Assembly: GCF_963678635.1 (NCBI RefSeq)
Contig: NC_087064.1
Coordinates: 14,749,802 to 14,813,801 of the forward strand
From: Symsagittifera roscoffensis
Lineage: Eukaryota > Xenacoelomorpha > Acoela > Convolutidae
DNA: 64,000 bases
Direction: 5' to 3'
Positions 59,601 to 60,670 of the stretch are shown in pieces. Below the pieces are notes generated by a model. That model was given only the letters and a program-made list of their open reading frames with translations. It ran no database searches and was not told where the DNA came from. Numbering within the stretch: position 1 is the stretch's first letter; each line of letters begins with the position of its first letter. The position numbers and the translations under genes were made by a program.

Positions 59601-60670
59601 ATCGATCCCAAATACTAGTCAATAATTGGGATTCAATTAAACCCAAACACTGATCTATTCTAGTAAACTTCTATTCTAGTGAAAACAAATCGTGTATTCA
59701 AAAGATATAATTTCAAAGGCTACTACATATATACATATATCTAAACGGAATCCGCAAACAAAATGCGGATTCCAATTGCACTTTATCGATTACGCTTACA
59801 GTTGCGGATTCCCCAACAGCTCAATTTAACTATACACATGTCTTATTGTTTGTATGTGGACTCCACAAACTGTTTCGCATTCCGCAAATACGTTTGGGGA
59901 TTCCGCATTTTTTTCTATTTTTGGAGCAATTTTGAGCGGAACAACCTCTTAAGTATATGTTTGTGGAATCCATAACAGCAGAGAAGATCAAAGAAAAGTA
60001 GCATTGATGTGGAAACCGCATACAATGCACAGAATGCACAGTTTGGCCTCGTAATTAAAAAAAAATTTGCTAAAAATGCTTTCAATGAAAAAGTCACAAA
60101 ATATGAGATATCTGGTCATCTGAAACATAAAATTTTCCTTAAAACTTCTAAGAGATTTCCGAGAAATGGAAAAAATGGCCAGCTATATTCAAAAATTTAC
60201 TTGATGTACTTGACAACATACTTGAATGTATTCGAGTAAGCTTGGAGGCAAAAAAAAACAACCAAGTTCTTAATTTTTAAATTTATTTATCTCATTGAAT
60301 TCGCACCTTCAATTAGATTTCATTCCGATTTTTACTTATAGGGCAGACGAACTCGAGCAACATTATCCAATGTGGATAGTGAACCAGGAAAACCTCGGCT
60401 GGTGAGAAAAGATTAAGCAAGGCGCTTTTAGTCAACAACGAGAAACTCTTTAATTGAAATGATTAAACTTTGATTGGAAAAAACTAACCGAGTTATAGAA
60501 GGAAAAAATATTTACTGATCAACTGGCTAGCGTGACTGTTCTTGATGACTACTAGATGATAGATGTCTTAGATTACTAAATTGATTTAATACAATTGATT
60601 CTGAATATTTTTCACTTTCAGTTTTACTAGACAAATTTGCCTGGGTGCTGACCATCCTTGTAGACTTTAA
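4655..60670 (+). CDS. Host gene: secreted/membrane protein with lysozyme-like and vWA domains (multi-exon)
   Basis: Spliced model. Exons are 4655-4705, 5140-5291, 8218-8362, 11368-11475, 11807-11854, 11934-11983, 12006-12134, 12301-12441, 12769-13108, 16753-16923 and 18950-19017. The end is either 57306-57447 (membrane form, 514 aa) or 57839-57916, 60342-60401 and 60622-60670 (529 aa). All introns are GT-AG and every junction keeps frame, which strongly supports the model. The protein starts with a signal peptide. A lysozyme-like segment follows (SGIWQLTRENW in exon 3), then a vWA domain with a full MIDAS: D267-x-S-x-S, T338 and D373. Invertebrates have a widespread family with this domain order, probably extracellular adhesion or matrix proteins; the exact role is unknown. 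The Polinton lies in the large intron on the opposite strand. Exon joins around 22 nt and 38 kb introns need transcript support. Confidence 0.8.
5140..5291 (+). CDS. Host gene exon 2: end of signal peptide and N-terminal helix region
   Basis: Acceptor CATTATAG and donor GTAAGC bound 152 nt, phase 0 in and phase 2 out. After the signal peptide it encodes a glutamate- and lysine-rich helical stretch (AAIDKLEQLMEKSIELG). Confidence 0.7.
5751..5942. repeat. 96-bp tandem duplication
   Basis: GGCATCAGGGCAAAGCCCTG at 5751 recurs at about 5847, and the sequence after it (ending TTTAACAAGAGTGCT) is nearly identical in both copies. The core CAGGGC-AAA-GCCCTG is itself a short palindrome. It is related to the actgctcgtatcagggc family seen at 6090, 8465, 16135 and 58297. 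Confidence 0.85.
6290..6865. repeat. Two tandem copies of a 260-bp dispersed repeat
   Basis: Both copies begin CCAATTTGGAAC, then TTAAATCTCCG-TTACGC, GCGTTAATTGTC and a GTGATCACTGGTAAAATAT-like segment. Copies start near 6298 and 6558. A third copy is at about 8700-8960. The flank AACCCAACC-CGAGCACAAATATTCCGTTA follows both blocks, so the unit is a mobile or satellite-like family. Confidence 0.8.
7251..7676. repeat. Perfect 213-bp tandem duplication
   Basis: The 213 bases beginning TTGGCTATAACCCAATATAA at 7251 repeat from 7464 without differences that I can see. This is either a very recent duplication or an assembly artefact. Confidence 0.9.
8218..8362 (+). CDS. Host gene exon 3: lysozyme-like domain, first half
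   Basis: Acceptor TGATTTCCAG and donor GTATCT bound 145 nt. It encodes MLTRLAFLSEFGETEYRENA followed by SGIWQLTRENWEKAQ. The pattern L-x-R-L-A-x-x-x-E, then GIWQ-(V/L), is that of a lysozyme-like domain found before vWA domains in invertebrate secreted proteins. Catalytic activity cannot be judged. Confidence 0.75.
8363..11367. other. Host intron with repeats, no gene seen
   Basis: The intron holds another copy of the dispersed repeat (about 8465-9000), a GGTCG-rich segment at 10270-10440 and a run of TAATCAATTATA-like motifs at 10790-10940. That run includes a 21-bp direct repeat around AATTACCAAAAC. The ORFs here have no splice or family support. Confidence 0.6.
8465..9002. repeat. Second block of the dispersed repeat family
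   Basis: In the same order as at 6090-6865 it contains ACTGCTCGTATCAG, TTTATGGGGCAGTAATAACAT, CCAATTTGGAGCGATTTCTA and GAGCACAAATATTCCGTTAG. Divergence from the first block is moderate. Confidence 0.8.
11368..11475 (+). CDS. Host gene exon 4: lysozyme-like domain, continued
   Basis: Acceptor TTATTTAG and donor GTAAGT bound 108 nt in phase 0. It encodes LIQQQLGFYFHDTTFENQTQ and then a hydrophobic helix (VNLVAAQIMIE). Position and composition match the middle of the lysozyme-like domain. Confidence 0.7.
11807..11854 (+). CDS. Host gene exon 5 (16 codons)
   Basis: Short phase-0 exon ending at a canonical GTAAGT. The acceptor (TTTTTAATGAG) is weaker than the others. It encodes IQAIQSDVVPARIDKN, which continues the domain (the family has an I/V-P-A segment here). 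Confidence 0.6.
11934..11983 (+). CDS. Host gene exon 6 (50 nt)
   Basis: Acceptor TGATTCAG and donor GTAACA. It encodes GQWDFWKNATGLSDPDG, phase 0 in and phase 2 out. The W-x-x-N core resembles the closing part of the lysozyme-like domain. It is followed by a predicted intron of only 22 nt. Confidence 0.6.
12006..12134 (+). CDS. Host gene exon 7: cysteine-containing linker
   Basis: Acceptor GCTTTCAG and donor GTATCA bound 129 nt. It encodes a segment with four cysteines (CNFEPDYSTSIGC then DFCKQSPVC), phase 2 to phase 2. It is probably a disulphide-bonded linker between the two domains. Confidence 0.6.
12301..12441 (+). CDS. Host gene exon 8: start of vWA domain
   Basis: Acceptor AATTTTAG and donor GTTAGA bound 141 nt. 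It encodes an ECMTCTDPPTDAVFIMDGSG segment. IMDGSGSI is the first MIDAS motif (D-x-S-x-S) on the first beta strand of a vWA domain. The ORF continues to a TAA past the donor; splicing at GTTAGA removes it and restores frame with exon 9. Confidence 0.75.
12769..13108 (+). CDS. Host gene exon 9: core of vWA domain
   Basis: Acceptor TATTTTAG at 12768 and donor GTAAGT bound 340 nt. It encodes QVAFVLFNDRMVE, then NPNGGTDLDEGL (MIDAS Thr) and FFFLTDGQGN (MIDAS Asp). Both remaining MIDAS motifs are intact, so the domain should bind a divalent cation. Confidence 0.88.
13109..16752. other. Host intron, 3.6 kb, no gene seen
   Basis: AT-rich sequence with homopolymers, a G run at about 15272 and a degenerate copy of the dispersed repeat at 16130-16410 (GACTGGTCGTATTAAGG... 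then GCGTTACACTTTCAGAATC). Nothing supports a gene. Confidence 0.6.
16753..16923 (+). CDS. Host gene exon 10: last part of vWA domain
   Basis: Acceptor TTGTTTCAG and donor GTTACA bound 171 nt in phase 0. It encodes VLVYSIGMAGDVDP and then ASHENFVKIYETFDEFEADI. This is the usual last beta strand and helix of vWA domains (V-x-x-I-G-x-G...L-x-x-I-A). Confidence 0.85.
17130..17233. repeat. 21-bp GC-rich tandem repeat, about 5 copies
   Basis: The unit is CGTGGGTCGCGAAAGTCGCG plus one base, with small variations. In one frame it reads a 7-residue repeat of the type P/L-W-V-A-K-V-A, which explains several ORFs here. The base composition contrasts sharply with the AT-rich surroundings. Confidence 0.85.
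17296..17502. repeat. Fold-back repeat built of AAAAGCCCCCGAGTC units
   Basis: The left arm (about 17296-17385) has alternating AAAAGCCCCCGAGTC and AAAAGCCCCCCGTC units. The right arm (about 17418-17500) has their reverse complements (GGGGGCTTTTGACTCGG, GGGGGGCTTTT). The spacer holds TACATGTACATG. The arms would form a long hairpin. Confidence 0.85.
17659..17858. other. Assembly gap (200 N)
   Basis: Exactly 200 Ns lie between repeat-like GC-rich sequence and AT-rich sequence. The round number suggests a gap of unknown real size. It lies just after hairpin-forming repeats, which probably broke the assembly. Confidence 0.98.
18950..19017 (+). CDS. Host gene exon 11: post-vWA linker
   Basis: Acceptor TACATCAG and donor GTGAGT bound 68 nt, phase 0 in and phase 2 out. 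It encodes an acidic helix-like segment (VIEELSLLAEDVIAEIVPED). The next compatible exons are at 57306 and 57839, so the downstream intron is 38-39 kb and contains the Polinton. Confidence 0.65.
19018..19821. other. Start of the large host intron, left of the Polinton
   Basis: AT-rich, no coding signal. It ends at the TAGGAA target-site duplication of the Polinton. Confidence 0.6.
19822..19827. other. Target-site duplication, left copy (TAGGAA)
   Basis: TAGGAA immediately precedes the left TIR and matches the six bases after the right TIR exactly. Confidence 0.93.
19828..20072 (+). repeat. Polinton left terminal inverted repeat, about 245 bp
   Basis: It matches the reverse complement of 37697-37937 over its whole length with scattered differences and G-run length changes. 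It contains two long G runs, an inner palindrome around ATCCTAGGA(T/A)AGGGGTC (19911-19933 with 19944-19965) and an outer palindrome (19834-19850 with 20040-20056). A single TIR could therefore fold on itself. Confidence 0.95.
20073..20433. other. Polinton spacer between left TIR and polymerase end
   Basis: No ORF or family signal. It probably holds the 3' untranslated end of the minus-strand polymerase gene. Confidence 0.5.
21129..21158. repeat. Perfect 13-bp-arm hairpin in the polymerase interruption
   Basis: TTTAGGCAACATT, loop GTAT, AATGTTGCCTAAA. It lies in the 0.3-kb stretch that separates the palm domain from the C-terminal polymerase core. Confidence 0.9.
23850..23969 (-). other. Predicted spliceosomal intron in the polymerase gene
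   Basis: On the minus strand, CTTCCG is followed by donor GTAAGC, and TTTCTGTTCAG precedes GTACAACGATGG. Removing 120 nt joins the two reading frames exactly in phase within a conserved N-terminal segment, and the intron itself contains stops. This is good evidence for splicing and so for nuclear expression. Confidence 0.8.
25025..25700. other. Polinton spacer upstream of the polymerase
   Basis: No convincing ORF. A missing first exon and the promoter of the polymerase gene may lie here, because the visible reading frame opens at a splice-acceptor-like site. Confidence 0.4.
25701..25813 (+). repeat. Cassette left inverted repeat, about 112 bp
   Basis: It contains TTCATATCATGTCCTTCGAA, GGTTTAAGGGGCAATAGCTA and GCGTTGCTCGTCACTACGCT, ending GGAACGCCTCCCG. 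It pairs with 29131-29245 with only a few mismatches. The inner part is GC-rich and has a GGCGTT...AACGCC stem. Confidence 0.9.
26638..26670. repeat. (TC)n microsatellite
   Basis: About 16 TC units, with a shorter GA run at 26472-26484. On the minus strand it creates a spurious RERERE ORF. Confidence 0.95.
26767..27210 (-). CDS. Cassette orphan ORF, 147 aa
   Basis: ATG at 27210 follows the stop of the next upstream ORF by 18 nt, which suggests one transcript. The N-terminus has a hydrophobic then basic stretch (YLLDHIDLLRQNRKRMY). The middle is acidic and rich in Ser, Thr and Pro, as in disordered proteins. The end has a PKKRK cluster that looks like a nuclear localisation signal. No family is recognised. 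A nuclear or virion accessory role is possible but not shown. Confidence 0.5.
   Translation of the reverse strand: MLPNYLLDHIDLLRQNRKRMYESCTIYESYPALEKTEINDTTSLEQSPRKILFAYDCESMPLYENQEGCIRDYAEREAYWDIPTAMSPESFVRGAVSTPEQSTSYSDARVSSGAETIDLVTPDLIQGTPPNAAYYAPKKRKLQFRGF
27229..27411 (-). CDS. Cassette orphan ORF, 60 aa
   Basis: ATG at 27411, TAG at 27229. It encodes a small charged protein (SVSDRERTIIYQTYTRE at the start, KNDENQNEE at the end). It lies directly before the 147-aa ORF, and both point away from the divergent region 27412-28037. No family is recognised. Confidence 0.4.
   Translation of the reverse strand: MTSSLQIISVSDRERTIIYQTYTRESIAVIHQQKERVFPSTASPFNDLAPRKNDENQNEE
27412..28037. promoter_or_regulatory. 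Divergent intergenic region of the cassette
   Basis: This region of 0.6 kb separates the minus-strand pair from the plus-strand pair and so should carry promoters for both. CATATAAAAAGAGG near 27848 is a plausible TATA element for the plus strand. A stem-loop lies at 27582-27627. No ORF is supported. Confidence 0.4.
27582..27627. repeat. Stem-loop in the divergent region
   Basis: Left arm ATTCATTCTTTTAAGCATGAC, loop GCCTGAG, right arm GTCATGTTAGGAATGAAT. The stem is about 18 bp with a few mismatches or bulges; the inner CATGAC/GTCATG is perfect. Confidence 0.75.
28038..28396 (+). pseudogene. PC4-like (transcription coactivator p15-like) protein, probable frameshift
   Basis: ATG at 28038. 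An acidic start (DTDVDYFDDF) leads into VRVGAKTFAQTGTYITIKLY, then EGTFKYRQGITLSTGEFESL. The pattern of two strands with lysines, a G-I-x-L turn and a helix ending E-x-x-x-L is that of PC4/p15 single-strand DNA-binding domains. The frame stops at 28274. A basic and then acidic tail continues in another frame to TAA at 28394, across an A-rich run near 28265. Either the gene is frameshifted or the domain ends at 28274. A role in single-stranded DNA binding or late transcription is inferred from the fold pattern only. Confidence 0.5.
28434..29210 (+). CDS. Cassette ORF, 258 aa, with a weak HUH-like motif
   Basis: ATG at 28434, 37 nt after the end of the PC4-like gene. Residues 61-68 read HYHVLVEF, preceded by a strand-like KFFILNHEP at 21-29. 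Histidine-x-histidine followed by a hydrophobic strand is the signature of HUH nucleases (Rep proteins), but the catalytic tyrosine motif and a helicase domain are not evident, so this may be chance. The middle holds a Q-T-x-T-D segment. From about residue 233 the frame reads into the 112-bp inverted repeat, so the native C-terminus was probably replaced or extended. AATAAA at 29332 could serve as its polyadenylation signal. Confidence 0.5.
   Translation: MVEAMNEQSPDYFKQFRKNYKFFILNHEPNFSGFASKANFAVSSHSNKLDFCNHSIDNEKHYHVLVEFTKESTDLLNKMPSKAFVVPCLLSTFKYLILGCSNYELSGPLMEKLKIAVNYNSINNLDVSGVPVRRRLPQVCFGSQTKSVQTQTDLITNVTIERFTNILNGENAAEFSKIIDIILSGYGCMEIDWNLWNCMEHFVCEIYHGEEIQVLNIGFLSLLYIKKNVTTHAGGVPEERSDEQRRLSYCPLNQTAMP
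29131..29245 (-). repeat. Cassette right inverted repeat, about 112 bp
   Basis: Reverse complement of 25701-25813. The last 25 or so codons of the plus-strand ORF 28434-29210 are read from this repeat. Confidence 0.9.
29343..29780 (-). CDS. Adenain-like cysteine protease (capsid maturation)
   Basis: 145 aa, ATG at 29780, intact. Catalytic residues can be placed by pattern: H54 in GTHWLLF, D69 in FFADPLG, Q102 in KKPIQSAD and C109 in LCGLYC. This is the order seen in adenovirus-type (C5/ULP1 fold) proteases of Polintons, which process virion proteins. It is among the few undamaged core genes here. Its start lies only a few bases past the stop of the major capsid gene. Confidence 0.93.
   Translation of the reverse strand: MDNLQLVEIINRCKHLKHRFRGVFPADLPCSSVLKNDNTFMIMNASPSDQPGTHWLLFAQAGGQIFFADPLGKRLCDYPLVYKNMRCTIHEGNQLLLKKPIQSADSVLCGLYCIYVAHVIITNKFPIGFKLNDHDLIRFAKHMLF
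29788..31104 (-). pseudogene. Polinton major capsid protein (double jelly-roll), one in-frame stop
   Basis: The frame open from 30963 to 29788 carries the hallmark NPFHYQKFGLNEIIVYRNG and a C-terminal TISLELNFDAGL segment, as in Polinton major capsid proteins related to double jelly-roll virus capsids. The same frame continues upstream through TAG at 30964-30966 to EATHSSLDLFEKPP and an ATG at 31104. The open frame extends further to about 31220 (VAPISLQGLKMISKLIP), so the true start may be earlier, overlapping the small protein gene. The single TAG is the only break. The product would form the virion shell with the minor capsid protein. Confidence 0.88.
31196..31500 (-). pseudogene. Small basic virion-type protein, frameshifted
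   Basis: ATG at 31500 opens MDSYYHNQANLPHFSG. After a shift near 31450, the frame GSGFGALALGIGRVALPLA continues to LIEVATKRKSPKQALKSTVR and stops at 31196. Polintons commonly encode a small protein here with an aromatic start, a glycine-rich hydrophobic centre and a basic amphipathic end, comparable to adenovirus core or pVI-like proteins. A copy with the same KSPK...STVRKT block is found in the second relic at 54.2-54.3 kb, which supports its being a conserved gene. Confidence 0.7.
31506..32393 (-). CDS. Polinton minor capsid (penton-like) protein
   Basis: 295 aa, intact, ATG at 32393 overlapping the integrase stop by 8 nt. Family marks: FTITLVSSASMNVFKDNTLD near the start, then LQGEWRVEEITFP, a central LMFIYLDIIHYQIVGDTKAP, and the end GGLVPFAGGGKFVLTLKFQ. 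These match the single jelly-roll minor capsid protein of Polintons, which forms the vertices of the particle. A decayed homologue with the same residues (LL-x-V...R-x-K-N-G...F-x-N-L) is at 53.6-54.0 kb. Confidence 0.88.
   Translation of the reverse strand: MTEGTFDSLFTHNVPPSFTITLVSSASMNVFKDNTLDNFKNLLSEEINLQGEWRVEEITFPTQINNVTDNNIVYYKKDRVIASMKVEKDKISRPYLGETAKITKGEYTSIDQILDEIRRKTELEKLDYVIDPITKHLSLWLHYWEDITFSSPQIPSLLGFKGVRDGTGYHIGYKQGSTKHSTFSTQDLIADYPVDVCAGTQLMFIYLDIIHYQIVGDTKAPLLRVIDTNRRVKNGYACTIEPNHRKVFSNLDFKKLLVNNISNISVNLRTETGGLVPFAGGGKFVLTLKFQKFSN
32386..34167 (-). CDS. int: Retroviral-type integrase with a fused N-terminal Polinton protein
   Basis: About 593 aa from ATG 34167. The C-terminal half is an rve-type integrase: D357 in SLDLAF, D417 in WVDKGREF, E450 in SAFAERNIRSMK. 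It is followed by an SH3/chromo-like end (VRLAKVDIRFRKGYKQSFAD). The first 250 residues are not integrase. They include MTAEEFILIPKHFYVK, then VRAKTVLEIIENSERVTINR and LNLDENLVINRN, which look like the separate PY-type gene found near integrase in other Polintons. The linker is lysine-rich (KRRRRKQNNGK). The single uninterrupted frame argues for a fusion, and the gene is intact. It catalyses insertion of the element and fits the 6-bp duplication. Confidence 0.88.
   Translation of the reverse strand: MMTAEEFILIPKHFYVKEQPHAARVLHDNNIKHKNAQLSYLNRLRPQLPPQTSKTTATKETFTDNVEPQQEQLKLLTDNEEVPVERVKDEILEEKHNRQTESILGRLQVLEDKKFVRAKTVLEIIENSERVTINRDNEVIYIDKVPTGLRATIFLYDIQQPTKNLHNPAFINILTALNLDENLVINRNAKHAVQSAPINAQEKREPGLSRTRSTSFTWQEKSSANLKRSKNTNEKVSAVIEKPKTKNVKKSQKKALTHTERPITIQILQRQKRRRRKQNNGKITKIEEKLLKTKYSDKGPALFGSVNNLIKASNLSRKKVKHFLHTEPAYTKYRTVIRKTPPLKVIVYDIDEIWSLDLAFVDKLAQYNHDVKYLLVAVDCMSCYLRVQPLKSKYATTTAEAFKLMITTKQPEKVWVDKGREFKGSFEALCKKKGINTYSTESEKKSAFAERNIRSMKNLIYKYLEDKWTYSYIDKLQDFVNAINSRTNRVTNLAPNKVTKKDVPRLISLRAEQSLKLVRRPKLYVGDYVRLAKVDIRFRKGYKQSFADEVFEVFDIPTRNPPTYNLIDSNREPIEGKFYKSELIRVLEKDNHD
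34420..35191 (-). pseudogene. Polinton DNA-packaging ATPase, frameshifted
   Basis: The upstream frame (35191-34980) contains MIKVIDNSTRIFMAIVGPSG and the Walker A GPSGSGKTEL. The downstream frame (about 34990-34420) contains NVLLVFDDSCEDI (Walker B with two Asp), then DVIYVKHNLFQQSRWSRTID and a sensor-like DLNTSHIILFKSPRD. They are joined by one frameshift near 34940-34990. The order and motifs match the FtsK/HerA-type packaging ATPase of Polintons and NCLDV-like viruses. The start is uncertain: the first ATG in frame lies just before MIKVIDN, and a TAA closes the frame upstream at about 35200. Confidence 0.9.
35193..35390 (-). CDS. Small membrane protein upstream of the ATPase
   Basis: 65 aa, ATG at 35390. 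Acidic N-terminus (EATTAVDEPDATLVTEF), then CNNVTLPRSEVVFVAQMVVI and more hydrophobic residues to the end. Polintons often have a short protein with an LPRS-x-V-x-F-x-x-Q pattern and one membrane helix near the ATPase. The function is unknown; it may be a virion membrane or packaging partner. Confidence 0.55.
   Translation of the reverse strand: MSEATTAVDEPDATLVTEFVYNETNSEKKSWKFCNNVTLPRSEVVFVAQMVVILISAFSNFLSLN
35463..35967 (-). pseudogene. Conserved-looking Polinton protein, frameshifted
   Basis: ATG at 35967 overlaps the end of the next upstream gene by 11 nt. The first frame reads YLSPNSMLCAWMTPEGDIKI, then IISEEELSTLKRFFPVIDQF. A shift near 35755 leads into SLSEMLASKRGVYLPELVLV and an end rich in Lys and Tyr (TVKKIMYYKK...). 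The two frames overlap in about 130 nt, and each alone looks truncated. The first half has a strand-strand-helix pattern somewhat like PC4, which I cannot confirm. No function is assigned. Confidence 0.5.
35957..36451 (-). pseudogene. DVEGF-type conserved protein with an in-frame stop
   Basis: One frame runs from ATG 36451 to the stop at 35957, broken only by TAA at 36233-36235. It reads VVLDVEGFRYKKNAFVVKEL, then IFLPPVN, NWLTNYLHGLHWENGD, and after the stop FYAKGKEKTEFLAKYL, NLDDLGCPRAENL, a Cys/His cluster (SCNKH...HNHC-like) and a basic end. Related proteins occur in arthropod genomes and virus-like elements. The D-x-E near the start and the later D could be part of an RNase H-like nuclease fold. 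That is inference; the activity is unknown. Its ATG overlaps the stop of the upstream gene by 7 nt. Confidence 0.6.
36445..36879 (-). CDS. Conserved unknown Polinton protein, 144 aa
   Basis: ATG at 36879, intact. It contains DNSSLDKYLKNSKILRLHAI, then LHDAAGFIHEFYQQGPTYCH and LLGHLSGIAFCLFIEL. The LHDA-x-G and LGH-x-SG motifs look conserved rather than random, and I believe similar sequences occur in other Polintons, but I cannot name a function. It ends in a 7-nt overlap with the DVEGF gene and begins inside the end of the preceding gene. Confidence 0.6.
   Translation of the reverse strand: MKLQKSRVTPIDLKIIHEIYTSLKQTYPDNSNRRNYFLAACSLFFVCSDNLNYDILIKLRPYGGLIGIDNSSLDKYLKNSKILRLHAILHDAAGFIHEFYQQGPTYCHMLPWICNNSLLGHLSGIAFCLFIELKKPEVYHLLEC
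36845..37411 (-). pseudogene. Unknown Polinton gene with two in-frame TAG codons
   Basis: The frame opened by ATG 37411 runs to TGA at 36845, 188 codons, interrupted by TAG at 37109-37111 and TAG at 36953-36955. The parts read MINLTNFEIRKMKLEGTWCT, VFDFSFFYSKRVDKDLERKI and FYFHWLEIQQVGEVLEKINN. All three are protein-like with no frame change, so this is one gene with two stop mutations rather than three ORFs. The last 35 nt overlap the next gene. No family is recognised. Confidence 0.5.
37412..37696. other. Polinton spacer between right TIR and first gene
   Basis: No ORF is supported. It would hold the promoter for the rightmost minus-strand genes. Confidence 0.4.
37697..37937 (-). repeat. 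Polinton right terminal inverted repeat, about 241 bp
   Basis: Inverted partner of 19828-20072. It has the same nested palindromes and C runs (G runs on the other strand). Confidence 0.95.
37938..37943. other. Target-site duplication, right copy (TAGGAA)
   Basis: TAGGAA immediately follows the right TIR. It is identical to 19822-19827. Confidence 0.93.
37944..46170. other. Large host intron right of the Polinton, no gene seen
   Basis: AT-rich sequence with many short ORFs but no family motifs, splice-supported exons or TIRs. The exception is a tRNA-like SINE candidate at 44533-44617. ORFs at 43629-43865 and 45324-45599 were examined and not recognised. Confidence 0.5.
44533..44617 (-). repeat. 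tRNA-derived SINE head or tRNA pseudogene
   Basis: On the minus strand, GCCGCCTTGGTCAAGAGTCT resembles an A box and GGTGCGGGTTCTAGGCCC resembles a B box, about 35 nt further on. The acceptor stem and anticodon arm do not fold properly. This is therefore not a functional tRNA but fits the head of a tRNA-derived SINE. Confidence 0.45.
46177..48010 (-). repeat. Tandem duplication of a decayed Polinton polymerase segment (2.2 copies, 0.81-0.85 kb unit)
   Basis: GCTTATTGGCTCTCAGTCG begins copies at about 46177, 47031 and 47845. The first two are almost complete (854 and 814 bp); the third breaks off near 48010. Reading the minus strand, each unit carries polymerase-like pieces: IGFILEVDLENPEQLHNSYW (compare GYIVEVNLTIPEELHNFFAD in the intact element) and a YGLD-x-AH segment from the end of the exonuclease. 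Units differ by point changes and small indels. Confidence 0.8.
47887..48470 (-). pseudogene. polB: Relic of a second Polinton polymerase B
   Basis: The minus-strand frame from 48258 reads GKILEWAHEKCNLASRIVNY, then PIQKYDLCHICLALYECK. It aligns with NKFLGWAHNECNVIRKTTNY and LSNYDLHFIIKAL of the polymerase in the 18-kb element, that is the endonuclease VII-like knuckle and Exo II. It then jumps to the duplicated WLSPL segment. It has many breaks and no catalytic palm. Confidence 0.75.
48471..53450. other. Intronic sequence between Polinton relics, no gene seen
   Basis: AT-rich, without recognisable coding. A short shared segment CTAGATTTAGAGAAG-GGTCA is present at about 50891 and 53262, suggesting a further dispersed repeat. 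Confidence 0.4.
53597..54022 (+). pseudogene. Relic of Polinton minor capsid protein (second element)
   Basis: One open frame of 141 codons aligns with the C-terminal half of the intact minor capsid protein at 31506-32393. LLSVSASSRGIKNG matches LLRVIDTNRRVKNG, and the following SIEIDSRNYFTNLNHKNYLL matches TIEPNHRKVFSNLDFKKLL. The N-terminal part is present only as scattered pieces from about 53451. It is on the plus strand, opposite to the intact element. Confidence 0.7.
54130..54365 (+). pseudogene. Relic of the small basic Polinton protein (second element)
   Basis: In shifting frames it contains FGALFVGI, then TRLVSLAAAKKDGKLLMCTA and LIKVAVKQKSPKKILENTVR. These match FGALALGIG and LIEVATKRKSPKQALKSTVR of the intact copy. 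It lies directly after the minor capsid relic, as in the intact element. Confidence 0.8.
54420..55301 (+). pseudogene. Relic of Polinton major capsid protein (second element)
   Basis: The frame from 54804 contains LGINRSNLFHYKKFDLEQIT, matching LGTNRTNPFHYQKFGLNEII of the intact major capsid protein. Further on NYNKHFYYCASIA matches NYDNHYIMAFDLT and LLTAQFHSIFC corresponds to the C-terminal strands. Upstream (54440-54480) a trace of the VAPISLQGL region is visible in another frame. It is heavily decayed. Confidence 0.8.
55730..57215. repeat. Degenerate GACTTTGGCGGCGCGACT array
   Basis: For about 1.5 kb, variants of ACTTTGGCGG and (G)CGCGACT alternate with AATATAAGACTT or GATAAGACTT at irregular spacing of roughly 25-60 bp. 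No reading frame is kept, so it is not coding. It looks like an old, strongly diverged minisatellite. Confidence 0.7.
57306..57447 (+). CDS. Host gene 3' exon A: transmembrane helix and short cytoplasmic tail
   Basis: Acceptor GTTTATAG in phase 2, then a stop at 57447. It encodes about 22 hydrophobic residues (from WVILISVILG to LIFILAYIDW), followed by a hydrophilic tail with basic residues. Joined to exon 11 this makes a type I membrane protein. The link across 38 kb is inferred from phase and strand only. Confidence 0.6.
57542..57575. repeat. T run and G run next to the TM exon
   Basis: A T run is followed by AAAG and 14 or so G. It lies within 130 bp of the stop of the membrane-form exon. 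Similar long G runs occur at 15272 and in the Polinton TIRs. Confidence 0.8.
57839..57916 (+). CDS. Host gene 3' exon B1: cysteine-rich, alternative C-terminus or separate gene
   Basis: Acceptor TTTTTCAG and donor GTAAGT bound 78 nt, phase 2 to phase 2. It encodes EQLCEEEKYNGRELCSENFN. The exon is phase-compatible with exon 11 but not with the end of the TM exon, which suggests an alternative end. It could also belong to another gene whose 5' exons I do not see. Confidence 0.5.
58861..60060. mobile_element. 1.2-kb TIR-bounded element with repeated GGATTCCGC motifs
   Basis: The left end (TTTAATTTCATTACAAGGCC then AAACTGTGCA) and the right end (TGCACAGTTTGGCCTCGTAA then TTAAAA) are inverted repeats of about 26 bp. 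Between them GGATTCCGC or its complement GCGGAATCC, with close variants, occurs well over ten times in two clusters (58992-59172 and 59742-59973). No transposase ORF, so it would be non-autonomous. A target-site duplication is not clear. Confidence 0.65.
59365..59660. repeat. Diverged tandem duplication inside the GGATTCCGC element
   Basis: TTGGGTTGAGAGTG...GATTTCAGCGATCCCAAATACTGGTCA (from 59367) and TTAGGTTGAGAGTG...GATTTCATCGATCCCAAATACTAGTCA (from 59542) are two copies with a period of about 174 bp. Confidence 0.75.
60342..60401 (+). CDS. Host gene 3' exon B2
   Basis: Acceptor ACTTATAG and donor GTGAGA bound 60 nt, phase 2 to phase 2. It encodes ADELEQHYPMWIVNQENLG. The W-x-V-N element followed by the cysteines of the next exon is loosely like the C-terminal part of Spaetzle-type cystine-knot proteins. 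This is a weak resemblance only. Confidence 0.5.
60622..60670 (+). CDS. Host gene 3' exon B3: terminal exon with stop
   Basis: Acceptor CTTTCAG and TAA stop at 60668. It encodes FTRQICLGADHPCRL, with cysteines that would complete a small disulphide-rich module with exons B1 and B2. Confidence 0.45.

Larger units (their letters stand above)
57917..60341. other. Host intron or spacer between exons B1 and B2
   Basis: No coding sequence is seen. It holds a copy of the actgctcgtat repeat (58297), a run of TAATCAATTATA-like motifs (58610-58720) and the GGATTCCGC element. Confidence 0.6.
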
